DNA of 43,776 nucleotides from Roseburia sp. (GCA_023664265.1 JAMPFV010000019.1:1-43776); one strand, 5' to 3'; positions 31,708-40,474 are shown, counted from the stretch's first letter. Made by a program: numbers and translations. The notes: a model not told the origin generated them from the sequence alone.

Positions 31708-32838
31708 ATGAAATTAAAGGCGAAAATGATGGTTCTGTTTCTCAGTATCATTCTGGTGCCCGTTATTTTTGGGGCAGCGGCGATTTTTGGCTTCGGCTAT
31801 CACGAGAATGTTGACGTCATACAGGAGCTGACCAAGCAGGACATTATGATAGGCGCGATGATCAGCAAGCGGTTTATGGCATTTCTGGCGATTGCCATGG
31901 TGCTGATTCTGATAGCGACGAGCGCGATTATCACCGCGTGGGTGAACAATGATATTTACAAGCCGATCAAGGAGCTGAGCAATGCCATGCAGCACATTGC
32001 GGAGGGGGACTTTGACTACAGACTGTCGTCCGCGAATGAGAGCGAGGTCGGCAAGCTTTACGGCAACTATGAGCAGATGCGCCTGCGGCTGAAGGAGAAC
32101 GCGGAGGAGACGGAACGGAGCGAGAAGAAATCCAAGGAGCTTGTGAGCAATATCTCACATGATCTAAAGACGCCGATTACCTCGATAAAGGGATATGTGG
32201 AGGGCATTATGGACGGCGTGGCCGATACGCCGGAGAAAATGGACAAATACATCAAAACGATTTATAATAAGGCCAACGATATGGACAGACTGATCAATGA
32301 GCTTACAACCTACTCCGGCATTGACTCCAACAAAATTCCGTATCACTTCCATATTTTAAACATATCCGACTACTTTTCCGACTGTGTGGAGGAGGTCGGG
32401 CTGGACTTGGAGCAGAAGAGTATCTGTCTGAACTACACGAATCTGGTTCCCGCGGATACCTGCATTGTGGCGGACCCGGAGCAGCTCAAGAAGGTTATCA
32501 ACAATATTATCAGCAACAGCGTGAAGTACATGGGACATGACAAGGGCGTGATCGATATCCGTATTCTTGACGAGGGCGAGTCGGTGAAGGTCGAGATTGA
32601 GGATAACGGAAAAGGGATTGCGGCCAAGGATATCGGGAACATCTTTGAGCGGTTCTACAGGACGGACGCCTCGCGCAACTCCATGCAGGGCGGCAGCGGC
32701 ATCGGTCTGAGCATTGTCAAGAAGATTATCGAGGATCACGGCGGATATGTGTGGGCGACGAGCAAGGAGGGCGAAGGCACCTGTATGCACTTTGTCATCA
32801 GGAAGTATGCGGACAAGCGGGATGAGATTGTTATTTGA
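31708..32838 (+). CDS. membrane sensor histidine kinase
   Basis: The 376-residue product has two membrane helices (about 7-31 and 57-78) separated by only about 25 residues, then HAMP (about 79-130), the dimerisation/phosphorylation domain with H151 (SNISHDLKTPITSI), and a catalytic ATPase domain with N box (NNIISNSVKYM), G1 (IEDNGKGI) and G2 (GGSGIGLSIV). With such a short outer loop it probably senses in or at the membrane or through an accessory protein. ATG 31708 with AGGAAAGGAA upstream is chosen over ATG 31672. The response regulator follows 45 bases later. Confidence 0.9.
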   Translation: MKLKAKMMVLFLSIILVPVIFGAAAIFGFGYHENVDVIQELTKQDIMIGAMISKRFMAFLAIAMVLILIATSAIITAWVNNDIYKPIKELSNAMQHIAEGDFDYRLSSANESEVGKLYGNYEQMRLRLKENAEETERSEKKSKELVSNISHDLKTPITSIKGYVEGIMDGVADTPEKMDKYIKTIYNKANDMDRLINELTTYSGIDSNKIPYHFHILNISDYFSDCVEEVGLDLEQKSICLNYTNLVPADTCIVADPEQLKKVINNIISNSVKYMGHDKGVIDIRILDEGESVKVEIEDNGKGIAAKDIGNIFERFYRTDASRNSMQGGSGIGLSIVKKIIEDHGGYVWATSKEGEGTCMHFVIRKYADKRDEIVI

Positions 32839-32883
32839 CAGATAATAATTGCAGGGATAATATTATAAAGAAAGGACAGGCTT

Positions 32884-33573
32884 ATGAGCAAGATATTGAT
32901 TGTGGAGGATGAGGAAGCGATTGCGGAGCTTGAGAAGGACTATCTGGAGCTGAATGACTTTGAGGTCACGATTGAGAACAGCGGCGATATGGGACTGGCC
33001 ACGGCGCTCGCGGAGGATTTTGATCTGATAATTCTGGATTTGATGCTCCCGGGAATCGACGGCTTTGAGATTTGCAAGCGTATCCGCGAGGATAAGGATG
33101 TGCCGATTTTGATGGTATCGGCGAAAAAGGACGATATTGACAAGATTCGGGGACTCGGGCTTGGTGCGGACGATTATCTGACCAAGCCGTTCAGCCCCAG
33201 CGAGCTGGTGGCGCGTGTCAAGGCGCATATGGCGCGCTATAACCGGTTGGTGGGAAGCCATACCAAAGAGAATGACATTGTGGAGGTCAGAGGAATACGG
33301 ATTGACAAGACGGCCCGCAGAGTGTTTGTGGACGGCGAGGAGAGGACGTTTACCACCAAGGAATTTGACCTTCTGACATTTTTGGCGGAGAACCCCAACC
33401 ACGTTTTTACGAAGGAGGAGATTTTCAGGGAAATATGGGACATGGATTCTATTGGCGATATTGCCACAGTTACTGTGCATATCAAGAAAATCCGTGAAAA
33501 AATTGAGACGGACACCTCAAAGCCTCAGTATATTGAGACGATATGGGGCGTCGGCTACCGTTTTAAGCTGTAG
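32884..33573 (+). CDS. OmpR-family response regulator
   Basis: The 229-residue product has a complete receiver domain (E8/D9 acidic pair, phospho-acceptor D52 in LIILDLMLPG, Lys in LTKPF) and a C-terminal winged helix ending IWGVGYRFKL. AAAGGAC lies before ATG 32884. It is the partner of the preceding kinase and should act as a transcription factor. The target genes cannot be read from the sequence. Confidence 0.92.
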   Translation: MSKILIVEDEEAIAELEKDYLELNDFEVTIENSGDMGLATALAEDFDLIILDLMLPGIDGFEICKRIREDKDVPILMVSAKKDDIDKIRGLGLGADDYLTKPFSPSELVARVKAHMARYNRLVGSHTKENDIVEVRGIRIDKTARRVFVDGEERTFTTKEFDLLTFLAENPNHVFTKEEIFREIWDMDSIGDIATVTVHIKKIREKIETDTSKPQYIETIWGVGYRFKL

Positions 33574-33603
33574 CCGGATTTTAGAAGCATAGGATTATAC
33601 AAA

Positions 33604-34287
33604 GTGGACAAAATGATATTGTACGAGGATGATGCGCTGATTGTGGCGCATAAGCCGGCGGGAATTGCAACACAAACCGCCAAAATCGGGCAGACAGACA
33701 TGATTTCCCTGCTGCGGGGATACAGAAAGCAGCAGGGTGAGGATACGTATATCGGTGTGATACACCGCCTCGACCAGCCGGTCGAGGGACTGCTGGTATT
33801 TGCCAAGACGGCACAGATGGCGGGGAAGCTCAGCAGAATGCTGCAAAAAGGTGAGATAAAAAAGCAATATGCTGCGCTGACGGCCGGAATACCGGAGACG
33901 GATGAGGGACTGCTTCGCGATTTCCTGCTGCAGGACCGGCGGACGAACCTGTCGCGGGTCGTTCCGGAGGGAACGGCGGGGGCGAAGGAGGCGCGGCTGC
34001 AATGGCGGCTTGTGAAGCGTTTTCCCGGGGAAGGTTTTTCCCTGATGGAAATCGAGATCTTTACAGGCCGGCATCATCAAATCAGAGTACAGATGTCAAA
34101 TGCGGGGATGCCGCTGCTAGGGGATGCCAAGTATGGCTCGGACGCGTCGCGGGAGATATCAGAACATATGGACATAAAAAATACGGCGCTACTTGCAGAT
34201 AAACTGCTGCTGACACATCCTGTCAGCCGAAAGCCAATGGCGTTTTCGATAGAGTATCCAAGGCAGTGGTATCACGAGGGTACTTAA
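33604..34287 (+). CDS. RluA-family pseudouridine synthase
   Basis: The 227-residue product has the catalytic HRLDQPVEGLLVFAKT motif with the essential Asp, a GRHHQIRVQ segment and GDAKYG, all typical of RluA-type enzymes that turn uridine into pseudouridine in rRNA or tRNA. It lacks an S4 domain. GTG 33604 or ATG 33613 is the start; neither has a strong ribosome site. It lies 30 bases behind the response regulator and may be in the same transcript. Which RNA position it modifies is unknown. Confidence 0.88.
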   Translation: MDKMILYEDDALIVAHKPAGIATQTAKIGQTDMISLLRGYRKQQGEDTYIGVIHRLDQPVEGLLVFAKTAQMAGKLSRMLQKGEIKKQYAALTAGIPETDEGLLRDFLLQDRRTNLSRVVPEGTAGAKEARLQWRLVKRFPGEGFSLMEIEIFTGRHHQIRVQMSNAGMPLLGDAKYGSDASREISEHMDIKNTALLADKLLLTHPVSRKPMAFSIEYPRQWYHEGT

Positions 34288-34302
34288 AGGAGGCCGTAAA
34301 AA

Positions 34303-34695
34303 ATGAGTGGGGATGGGAAGCAAAATTGGATGAATTATCTGGAGACAATGAGGAGCCGTTTGCTGGTTGTCAATGATACAGACAGCCTGGTTTCCGTGTT
34401 GGAGGATGTCAGGGGAATCCCAATTGCACTGTCAACAGTCGAGGATGTAACGGACGGGACGGGATTGAATATGTCTCTCTCGGTAATCTGCTCCGAGGTG
34501 AAGCTTGTCGGCAGGGTGATGTGCCTTGTGAGCGACGACATGTTCACGACGGTGCAGCTGAATCTGGATACCGTGAGACGGATTTACGCCAAGGCTTCTG
34601 CCGATGGCAAGGGTGTGGTGATGAAGCTCATTCTCCGAAACGGGGCGGAATTTCTGCTGATGTTCCACACGGAGGAGGAAGAGGGTTCAGAGTGA
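34303..34695 (+). CDS. small protein of unknown function
   Basis: The 130-residue product has no signal peptide, helix bundle or known motif; it begins MSGDGKQNWMNYLETMRSR and ends in a run of acidic residues (HTEEEEGSE). AAAGGAGG lies 9 bases before ATG 34303, a strong ribosome site. It follows the pseudouridine synthase by 15 bases and is likely last in that operon. Confidence 0.6.
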   Translation: MSGDGKQNWMNYLETMRSRLLVVNDTDSLVSVLEDVRGIPIALSTVEDVTDGTGLNMSLSVICSEVKLVGRVMCLVSDDMFTTVQLNLDTVRRIYAKASADGKGVVMKLILRNGAEFLLMFHTEEEEGSE

Positions 34696-34697
34696 GT

Positions 34698-34762
34698 CAG
34701 GCATCGCAGATGAGAAATCGCAGTGCTGTTTACAGCCTGCGAATTTCCCATTGTGATGCCTG
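34698..34762. repeat. long imperfect hairpin between convergent genes
   Basis: CAGGCATC (34698-34705) pairs with GATGCCTG (34755-34762); inside, GAAATCGCAG (34714-34723) pairs with CTGCGAATTTC (34737-34747), and GCTGT/ACAGC closes the tip. The 65-base fold has one internal loop and two bulged bases. It follows the 34303 gene by a few bases and may stop or protect its transcript, although no U-run follows. Confidence 0.6.
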
Positions 34763-34776
34763 CGCAAAAGAGCATT

Positions 34777-34818
34777 GGCATGGAGGGAAGACTACAGTTG
34801 CAGTTTTCCCTCCATGCC
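34777..34818 (-). terminator. terminator hairpin containing the DUF2264 stop codon
   Basis: GGCATGGAGGGAA (34777-34789) and TTCCCTCCATGCC (34806-34818) are perfect 13-bp arms, extended by a G-U pair and ACT/AGT to a 17-bp stem with an 8-base loop. On the minus strand the stem encodes the last residues (EGMEGKLQL), the TAG stop is inside it, and CTCTTTT follows after a few bases. It is likely the terminator of the DUF2264 gene. Confidence 0.6.
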
Positions 34819-36843
34819 TTCGTATGCGATGATTCGCTGCACACCGGTTTTGAGCGTGACGGTGACGGGCCCGTAGCCGCCGCGCTTTTCCTTATCCGTG
34901 TAGAGAATATCCGCAATCGGGAACAGCTCCTCCTCCGCAAAGTCATCTAAACTCTCCTTTGTAAGCACCTGAGATATCAATACAAACGGCTCATAGCCGT
35001 ACAGCTTTTGTCGCTGCGTCTTGGCATATACGATGACGGATTTCTCCGAATCGGGGTTCGTGTTTGTGCTTGTGAGCGTCTCCAATGCATCCCACCCGTC
35101 GTAAATCGTCATGGCAAGCTGCTTTTCCCTTTCTGTATGGTCGTGTCCCTTGAGGATAACGGCCCTCGCGGAGCCGCTTTCCCTGCGCAGGATTTCGGTG
35201 CCGTTGTCGGGGAAACCGTACGCGCCGAGCGTGAGCGAGAGCGGCTCGCAGTAAGGGCGTAGCTTGTCCACGCGCAGGATGCCGTACGCCACAGGGAAAT
35301 CTGCGAGATTCACGGCCTGCATCCAATGGGTCTCCCGATCGAGCGTATAATCAAAATACTGTCTGCGGTAGAGCACGCCGTCACGGCTGCCGTGCCACAG
35401 CGTCACGTTGCACTTCTGAATATCGCCATTGGGCATATTTTTCAAGACGTACTGCATGGACTCCACCTCCTTGGAGGGTGCGGACTCCCAAGGATATTTG
35501 CTGTTGTAGCTCAGCTTGGAATAGTTCCACATGCCATGATGGTCCCCGCAGTTTTTCACGACCTTGCCCGTGCGGAGGATGGTCTCGCCGCTTGCGTTGT
35601 GGTTGGTAAAGCAGAGCGCGGGGCCGTTCAGAACCGTCTCCTTTACCTCTTTTTCGCCGAGCCGCTCCCAGCTTCCGTTGTTTTCCTTCGCCGTCCAGAA
35701 GGGGTGGTCTGCGGGCAGGTGGAGGCAGAGAAAGGCCTTGCCAAGCCAGAACACGGACTCTGCGCAGGAGTAGCCCTGCACGAGCGGCGTGAACTGCCCG
35801 TAAAAGCCCATTGTGGGGATGCCGTTGTACAGGAAATCGTCCCGTGTCAGAAACTGCAGCAGGGATCCGGAGGCGATTCTTCTGGAAAGCCCGGGGTCCG
35901 CCGCGGGATTGCGCAGCAGGAAATTGCCGTCAAAGGCGCTGGTGGCGGCGTTGCGGTACACATTGCTGCGCCCCCACATATTCGTGTATCCGTCCCTGTC
36001 AAAGAAGTCGCCATAGCTCTCCATAAGGCGGTTGGAATTGTTCTCAAAGCATGTGGCGATGTAAGGCTCGTTTTCGCAGCCGTACCACTCGTTCCAGATG
36101 GGGGCGTATACATTGAAGGCCCAGCAGGAGTAATAGTCGAAGGAATGTCCGTCGCGGTACCAGCCGTCCCCTGCGTAATAGTTCAGGATGGCCTGTGCGT
36201 GCTCGCGCATAATATCGGCGTCAATCGAATACCCCTCCTTTTTCAGGAACGCCATATCGAGCATGTTAAAGAGCCGCCAGTTCTGTGGAACGGTGGGCGC
36301 GTGGGCGTAGCTCAGTAAAAAGTCCGCCACGGTATCCTTTTCCGCCCTGCTGTAGGTGTCCCAGATTTCCGCCTTGCAGTTGTCCAGACAGATGACCAGC
36401 GCGCAGGTCTCCACCGTCTGTTGGAAGGCGCGGATAGGGTCTGAAAAATCCGTGAGCGCCTGCAAATCCTCATAGTATCCCACGAAGTTTGGGTGTTCCC
36501 TGGTGCAGGCAAAAAGAACCTGTCTGCGATAGTATTCCCGTATGGAATACCCGCAGATTTCCATCTCGGGGTCAATGTGGATCAGGGGCGCCGCCACCAG
36601 AAACGAGCGGGCAAGCCCCTCAAACCGTTGCGCCATCTCCTCAAGCTGTCGTTGATTTCCCACGGCGTCCTTATGGGGATAGGTGATTTCCGTCTCCCTG
36701 CGGGGCATGACCACCGGCGCGTCCAAGTCCTTAATGTGTGAGAAGATGCCTTCAAGCAGATATTTTCCCGCATCAATCCAGCTCTCTCTTGTAAGCCCCG
36801 TGTAAGGGCTCAGGTCAAAATCCAAAAATTTCGGTTCAAACAT
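34792..36843 (-). CDS. DUF2264-family protein, probable uronic-acid glycosidase
   Basis: The 683-residue product is an all-helical N-terminal half with a (alpha/alpha)-barrel look (QNWRLFNMLDMAFLKKEGY, GWYRDGHSFDYYSCWAFNVYAPIW) and a beta-rich C-terminal half, as in the DUF2264 family. From memory, DUF2264-type proteins include beta-glucuronidases in a recent glycoside-hydrolase family; I cannot verify this here. It has no signal peptide, so it is cytoplasmic. ATG 36843 with GGAGGCTGTCGTG upstream is chosen; an in-frame extension to 36948 has no support. It is divergent from a GH88 enzyme, which supports a role in uronic-acid oligosaccharide breakdown. Confidence 0.75.
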   Translation of the reverse strand: MFEPKFLDFDLSPYTGLTRESWIDAGKYLLEGIFSHIKDLDAPVVMPRRETEITYPHKDAVGNQRQLEEMAQRFEGLARSFLVAAPLIHIDPEMEICGYSIREYYRRQVLFACTREHPNFVGYYEDLQALTDFSDPIRAFQQTVETCALVICLDNCKAEIWDTYSRAEKDTVADFLLSYAHAPTVPQNWRLFNMLDMAFLKKEGYSIDADIMREHAQAILNYYAGDGWYRDGHSFDYYSCWAFNVYAPIWNEWYGCENEPYIATCFENNSNRLMESYGDFFDRDGYTNMWGRSNVYRNAATSAFDGNFLLRNPAADPGLSRRIASGSLLQFLTRDDFLYNGIPTMGFYGQFTPLVQGYSCAESVFWLGKAFLCLHLPADHPFWTAKENNGSWERLGEKEVKETVLNGPALCFTNHNASGETILRTGKVVKNCGDHHGMWNYSKLSYNSKYPWESAPSKEVESMQYVLKNMPNGDIQKCNVTLWHGSRDGVLYRRQYFDYTLDRETHWMQAVNLADFPVAYGILRVDKLRPYCEPLSLTLGAYGFPDNGTEILRRESGSARAVILKGHDHTEREKQLAMTIYDGWDALETLTSTNTNPDSEKSVIVYAKTQRQKLYGYEPFVLISQVLTKESLDDFAEEELFPIADILYTDKEKRGGYGPVTVTLKTGVQRIIAYEGMEGKLQL

Positions 36844-36861
36844 CACGACAGCCTCCTTTGC

Positions 36862-36890
36862 ATAATACTTACATTTAAGATAATACACAA
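36862..36890 (-). promoter_or_regulatory. possible promoter of the DUF2264 gene
   Basis: On the minus strand TTGTGT (36890-36885) and TATTAT (36867-36862) are 17 bases apart. The start point would be near 36855, leaving a very short leader. Confidence 0.4.
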
Positions 36891-36967
36891 TCGCGGAAAA
36901 TGCAATCATACTTATAAACGGGCGGGTCTGAATGGTTACGAATATCATAAATATTTGATGGAAGGGC

Positions 36968-36996
36968 TTGCCTCTGCCGGCTTGAAGAGATAAAAT
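36968..36996 (+). promoter_or_regulatory. promoter of the GH88 operon
   Basis: TTGCCT (36968-36973) and TAAAAT (36991-36996) are 17 bases apart, about 39 bases before ATG 37035. The divergent region 36844-37034 has no obvious long palindrome for a shared regulator. Confidence 0.6.
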
Positions 36997-37034
36997 ATTA
37001 ATATTATGGAACCATGGTTTACGGAGGGATGAAT

Positions 37035-38222
37035 ATGAAGCTTTTATTTGAGGAGATGCCGCTCATCTCAGAGAAGGAGATCGCGGATGCGCTGGCGTTC
37101 TGCACAGAGCAGGTGGAGCGGAACCTGCCGACGTTCACGGATAAATTCCAGAAGGCCTACAGTGAGGGGAATTTCTATCAGCCGACGGAGAATCGGGACT
37201 GGACAACCGGCTTTTGGACGGGAGAGGTCTGGCTTTCCTATGAATACAGAAAAGAGCAGGACGCGGCTGCGGCCGAAAAGCTCAGGCACGCGGGCGAGGT
37301 TCAGATAGACAGTTTCCTGAACCGCATCGACAACAAGATAGAAGTGGATCATCACGACATGGGCTTTCTGTATTCGCCCTCCTGCGTGGCGGGATATAAA
37401 TTAATTGGCAGCCAAAAGGGCAGGGAGGCCGCAATCAAGGCGGCGGACCAACTGATTACGAGATTTCACCCCATAGGGGAGTTTATTCAGGCGTGGGGAC
37501 CGATGGACGCGCCCGAGAATTACAGGCTGATTATCGACTGCCTGCTGAACCTCCCGCTGCTCTACTGGGCGTCGGAGGAGACAGGCGACGCGAAGTATCG
37601 GGAGATTGCCGAGAAGCATATCCACACGGCGATTAAGAATGTCATTCGGGAGGATTATTCCACTTGGCATACCTTTTTCTTTGACATGAAAACGGGTGCG
37701 CCCGACCACGGGGCGACCTGTCAGGGATACCGCGACGGGTCCGCGTGGGCGAGAGGACAGGCGTGGGGAATCTACGGGTGCGCGCTCGCGTACAAGTATA
37801 CGAAGCGGGCGGAGTATATAGATATTTTCAAGAAGGTGTCGCAATACTATCTGGAGCACCTGCCCAAGGACATGGTGCCGTTCTGGGACCTGGAATTTAC
37901 GGACGGGGACGACCAGCCGAGAGACTCCTCCTCGGCCTCCATCGCGGTCTGTGGGATGCTGGAGATGATAAAGTACATGGATCCTGCGGATGCGGCCGTC
38001 TATAAAAAGTACGCGATGCAGATGCTCAAGTCCGTCTGTGACAACTACGCGGTGAAGAGCGCGGAGGAGTCGAACGGCCTTGTGCTGCACAGCACCTACT
38101 CCAACCACTCGCCGTACAACACCTGCAATCACTATGGCGTGGATGAGTGCAACATCTGGGGCGATTATTTTTACATGGAGGCGCTGACCAGGCTACATAA
38201 GGACTGGCAGCTCTACTGGTAG
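37035..38222 (+). CDS. GH88 unsaturated glucuronyl hydrolase
   Basis: The 395-residue product matches glycoside hydrolase family 88: DWTTGFWTGEVWL near the start, then HHDMGF and IIDCLLNLPLLYW, which hold the two catalytic Asp residues (D88 and D149 in the Bacillus enzyme), and GSAWARGQAWGIYG. These enzymes hydrate the 4,5-unsaturated uronic acid that lyases leave on oligosaccharides, releasing it. No signal peptide is present, so it works on imported disaccharides or short oligomers from glycosaminoglycans, pectin-like or other acidic glycans. ATG 37035 with GGAGGGATGAAT upstream is chosen. The next gene follows after 9 bases. Confidence 0.9.
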   Translation: MKLLFEEMPLISEKEIADALAFCTEQVERNLPTFTDKFQKAYSEGNFYQPTENRDWTTGFWTGEVWLSYEYRKEQDAAAAEKLRHAGEVQIDSFLNRIDNKIEVDHHDMGFLYSPSCVAGYKLIGSQKGREAAIKAADQLITRFHPIGEFIQAWGPMDAPENYRLIIDCLLNLPLLYWASEETGDAKYREIAEKHIHTAIKNVIREDYSTWHTFFFDMKTGAPDHGATCQGYRDGSAWARGQAWGIYGCALAYKYTKRAEYIDIFKKVSQYYLEHLPKDMVPFWDLEFTDGDDQPRDSSSASIAVCGMLEMIKYMDPADAAVYKKYAMQMLKSVCDNYAVKSAEESNGLVLHSTYSNHSPYNTCNHYGVDECNIWGDYFYMEALTRLHKDWQLYW

Positions 38223-38231
38223 GAGGCGGAC

Positions 38232-39017
38232 ATGGCGATATTGACGTTAAAAGTTTTGGATAAGGATGGAAACATTCTCTGCGAAAGCAGCGGGGATGAT
38301 TATGTCGGGCTGGTTCACACGGCGGAATATCAGGAGGGCGACTGCATTGTGCTGGAGTCCTCGGAGAAGAACATCCATATATTTTTGCAGGTGGAGGATG
38401 CGCTGGGAGCGGCGTTCTGCTATATTACGGGAAATGTGTCCTATGCGGTGCCGTTCGGGGAGAAGCGCATCTGCTATTCCCCCAAGGCGTTTTACGGGAG
38501 CAGGCATTATCTGTATGCCCGCACAGCGACGCCGGAGGAGACGGCGGCGTATCGCAACCTTGCCCTGAATGTATGTGATCAGCATGGGGATACGAACTGC
38601 TTTCCACATGCCTATGCGAATGTGGAGACGCGAGGCGAGTCCGTGTTTGCGGCGCGCAATGCGATTGACGGTGTGTGCGAGAACCGCTCCCACGGGGAAT
38701 GGCCTTACGAGTCCTGGGGGATTAACATGCAGGATGACGCGGAGATGACCGTGGACTTTGGCAGGGAGGTGACGGCGGACAAGGTGGTGCTTTACACCCG
38801 CTCGGATTTCCCGCATGACAATTGGTGGACGCAGGTGACGCTCAGCTTTTCCGACGGCACGGAAATCGTATGGGAGCTGGAAAAAAGCAGCCGCCCCCAT
38901 GTCCTTACCTTCGAGAAGAAGCGGATTACATGGGTGCGGCTCCGTAATCTGATAAAGTCGGACGACCCGTCGCCGTTTCCCGCGCTCAGCCAGATCGAGG
39001 TATACGGGACGGTGTGA
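38232..39017 (+). CDS. sugar-binding-like protein of the GH88 operon
   Basis: The 261-residue product has no known catalytic motif. Its second half (about 115-261) looks like a galactose-binding/F5-8C-type beta sandwich: ARNAIDG, WGINMQDDAEMTVDFGREVTADKVVLYTR, VTLSFSDGTEIVWEL, then ITWVRLRNL and SQIEVYG. The first half is also beta-rich. AGGAGG precedes ATG 38232. Without a signal peptide it should be cytoplasmic, which is unusual for a binding module. It may bind the same uronic-acid sugars as its neighbour or be an unrecognised enzyme. Confidence 0.65.
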   Translation: MAILTLKVLDKDGNILCESSGDDYVGLVHTAEYQEGDCIVLESSEKNIHIFLQVEDALGAAFCYITGNVSYAVPFGEKRICYSPKAFYGSRHYLYARTATPEETAAYRNLALNVCDQHGDTNCFPHAYANVETRGESVFAARNAIDGVCENRSHGEWPYESWGINMQDDAEMTVDFGREVTADKVVLYTRSDFPHDNWWTQVTLSFSDGTEIVWELEKSSRPHVLTFEKKRITWVRLRNLIKSDDPSPFPALSQIEVYGTV

Positions 39018-39026
39018 TGTTGCCAC

Positions 39027-39082
39027 TTGCGCGGCCGTCGGGATAGGCGTATAATTTAAGAAAGCACTGATTATCAGTGTTT
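39027..39082 (+). promoter_or_regulatory. promoter with a hairpin at the transcript start
   Basis: TTGCGC (39027-39032) and TATAAT (39050-39055) are 17 bases apart. Directly at the expected start point CACTGAT (39065-39071) and ATCAGTG (39073-39079) form a hairpin, extended by A-T pairs, that may stabilise the 5' end of the mRNA for the genes at 39134 and 39557. Confidence 0.6.
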
Positions 39083-39133
39083 CCTTGAAAGAATAAGTTC
39101 AGAAAGAATAGTTCACGTCGGGAGGGGTATCGG

Positions 39134-39535
39134 ATGGAATACAACAAAAAGTCGGATTTAAAGGTGGAATGCATTGTTTCCAAGGAAGATTTTGATTTTT
39201 TCGGCGTGACGTTGGATGATATTTTGGAGCGGACGGAGGCAGGGGTTCATTTCCTCAAAAGGGCGAAGGAGCTGTGCGCCATGACGCAGGGCGTGACGTG
39301 GACGAATATCGCCTACACGCTCAACATTACCGTCCTTGGGGACGGGAGCGTGGCGCTGGAATTCAGTGAATGCATATCGGATTACGTGGCGAGCCTGAAG
39401 CACTCGATGGTGATAGCGGGCGAGGAGACCCGACCGCCGCTGGAGGAGTTTATCCGCGCGCTGGAGGAGCTGGACGACGAGCACGGACGGCAGCTCGTGG
39501 CGCGTTTTGAGAAAAATACACGCGAAGAGATGTAA
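39134..39535 (+). CDS. MecA N-terminal-domain-like protein
   Basis: The 133-residue product resembles the N-terminal half of the adaptor protein MecA: VECIVSKEDFDFFGVTLDDILERTEAG, then FLKRAKEL and LNITVLGDGSVALEFSE. In MecA this half binds substrate proteins and the C-terminal half binds ClpC. Here the protein stops after about 130 residues, shorter than the usual 200-plus, so it may bind targets without delivering them to ClpC. GGGAGGGG precedes ATG 39134. The deacetylase gene follows 21 bases later. Confidence 0.5.
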   Translation: MEYNKKSDLKVECIVSKEDFDFFGVTLDDILERTEAGVHFLKRAKELCAMTQGVTWTNIAYTLNITVLGDGSVALEFSECISDYVASLKHSMVIAGEETRPPLEEFIRALEELDDEHGRQLVARFEKNTREEM

Positions 39536-39556
39536 GAAAGGAGCGAGAAAGCGACA

Positions 39557-40369
39557 GTGAAAACAGACATCAAAAAAATCTATGCGTGCTTCCCGGGGGG
39601 GAAGCACAAGGTACTGACCATGAGCTATGACGACGGGAAGCAGGAGGACAGACGGCTTGTGGAGATTTTCAACAAGCACGGCATCAAGGGGACCTTCAAC
39701 GTCAACAGCGGCTTGAAGGACGACCCCGTGCGCATTCCGCAGGAGGAATATCGGGAGCTGTATCGGGGACATGAGGTGGCGTGCCATACCGTATCGCATC
39801 CGACGATTGAGCGGTGTCCGCTTCCGAGCGTGGCCGAGGAGGTGCTCGAGGACAGGAAAAGGCTGGAGGCGATCATGGGCTATCCCGTGCGCGGGTTGGC
39901 ATATCCAAATGGCTCTTACTCCAAGGAAATCTGTGATTTGCTCCCGCTGCTCGGGATACGCTATGGCAGAATCGTCGGCAACAGCGACAGCTTTGCGTTG
40001 CCTGAGGACTTCCTGCGCTGGAAGGCGACCTGCCACCACAATCACAGGCTGTTGGAGCTTGGGCAGGAGTTTGTCAACCTGACGAAGAAGCAGTATCTCT
40101 ACATGATGTATGTGTGGGGGCACAGCTATGAGTTTACCAACAATGACAACTGGGAGGTCATGGAGGAATTCTGCGCGCTGGCCGGCGGCCGTGACGACAT
40201 CTGGTATGCGACAAATATAGAGATTGTGGACTATATGGATGTGGTGAAGATGGCGCAGTACGCGGCGGACGGGTCCTTTGTGTACAACCCGTGCGCGAAG
40301 AGCCTTTGGATCTGTGTGGACGACAAGGCGTTTATGGAGATTAAGGGCGGCGAGATGGTGCGGCTGTAA
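39557..40369 (+). CDS. polysaccharide deacetylase family protein
   Basis: The 270-residue product has the NodB-type metal site: SYDDG with the first Asp pair, HTVSHPT with HxxxH, and a LAYPNGSY segment in place of the usual RxPY motif. These enzymes remove N-acetyl groups from chitin, peptidoglycan or other sugars, or O-acetyl groups from xylan. There is no signal peptide or membrane helix, so the substrate may be an intracellular sugar. It starts with GTG 39557 behind AAAGGAG at a long distance. It follows the MecA-like gene. Confidence 0.82.
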   Translation: MKTDIKKIYACFPGGKHKVLTMSYDDGKQEDRRLVEIFNKHGIKGTFNVNSGLKDDPVRIPQEEYRELYRGHEVACHTVSHPTIERCPLPSVAEEVLEDRKRLEAIMGYPVRGLAYPNGSYSKEICDLLPLLGIRYGRIVGNSDSFALPEDFLRWKATCHHNHRLLELGQEFVNLTKKQYLYMMYVWGHSYEFTNNDNWEVMEEFCALAGGRDDIWYATNIEIVDYMDVVKMAQYAADGSFVYNPCAKSLWICVDDKAFMEIKGGEMVRL

Positions 40370-40404
40370 CAGACAATATTTTCAGAAAATTGTGACGAAA
40401 GGGA

Positions 40405-40433
40405 TTCACTTTTGGAAAAAATTGTGTTATGCT
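40405..40433 (+). promoter_or_regulatory. possible promoter
   Basis: TTCACT (40405-40410) and TATGCT (40428-40433) are 17 bases apart, with a TG two bases before the -10 box (extended type), about 41 bases before ATG 40475. Confidence 0.45.
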
Positions 40434-40474
40434 GATAACAGTATAAAAACTTTTAAGAGAAGGTAGGGACGACC

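Noticed and set aside
35326..36318. 330-residue open frame on the plus strand
   Set aside because: It is antisense to the DUF2264 gene, which has family motifs along its whole length; the frame has no ribosome site and no recognisable domain.
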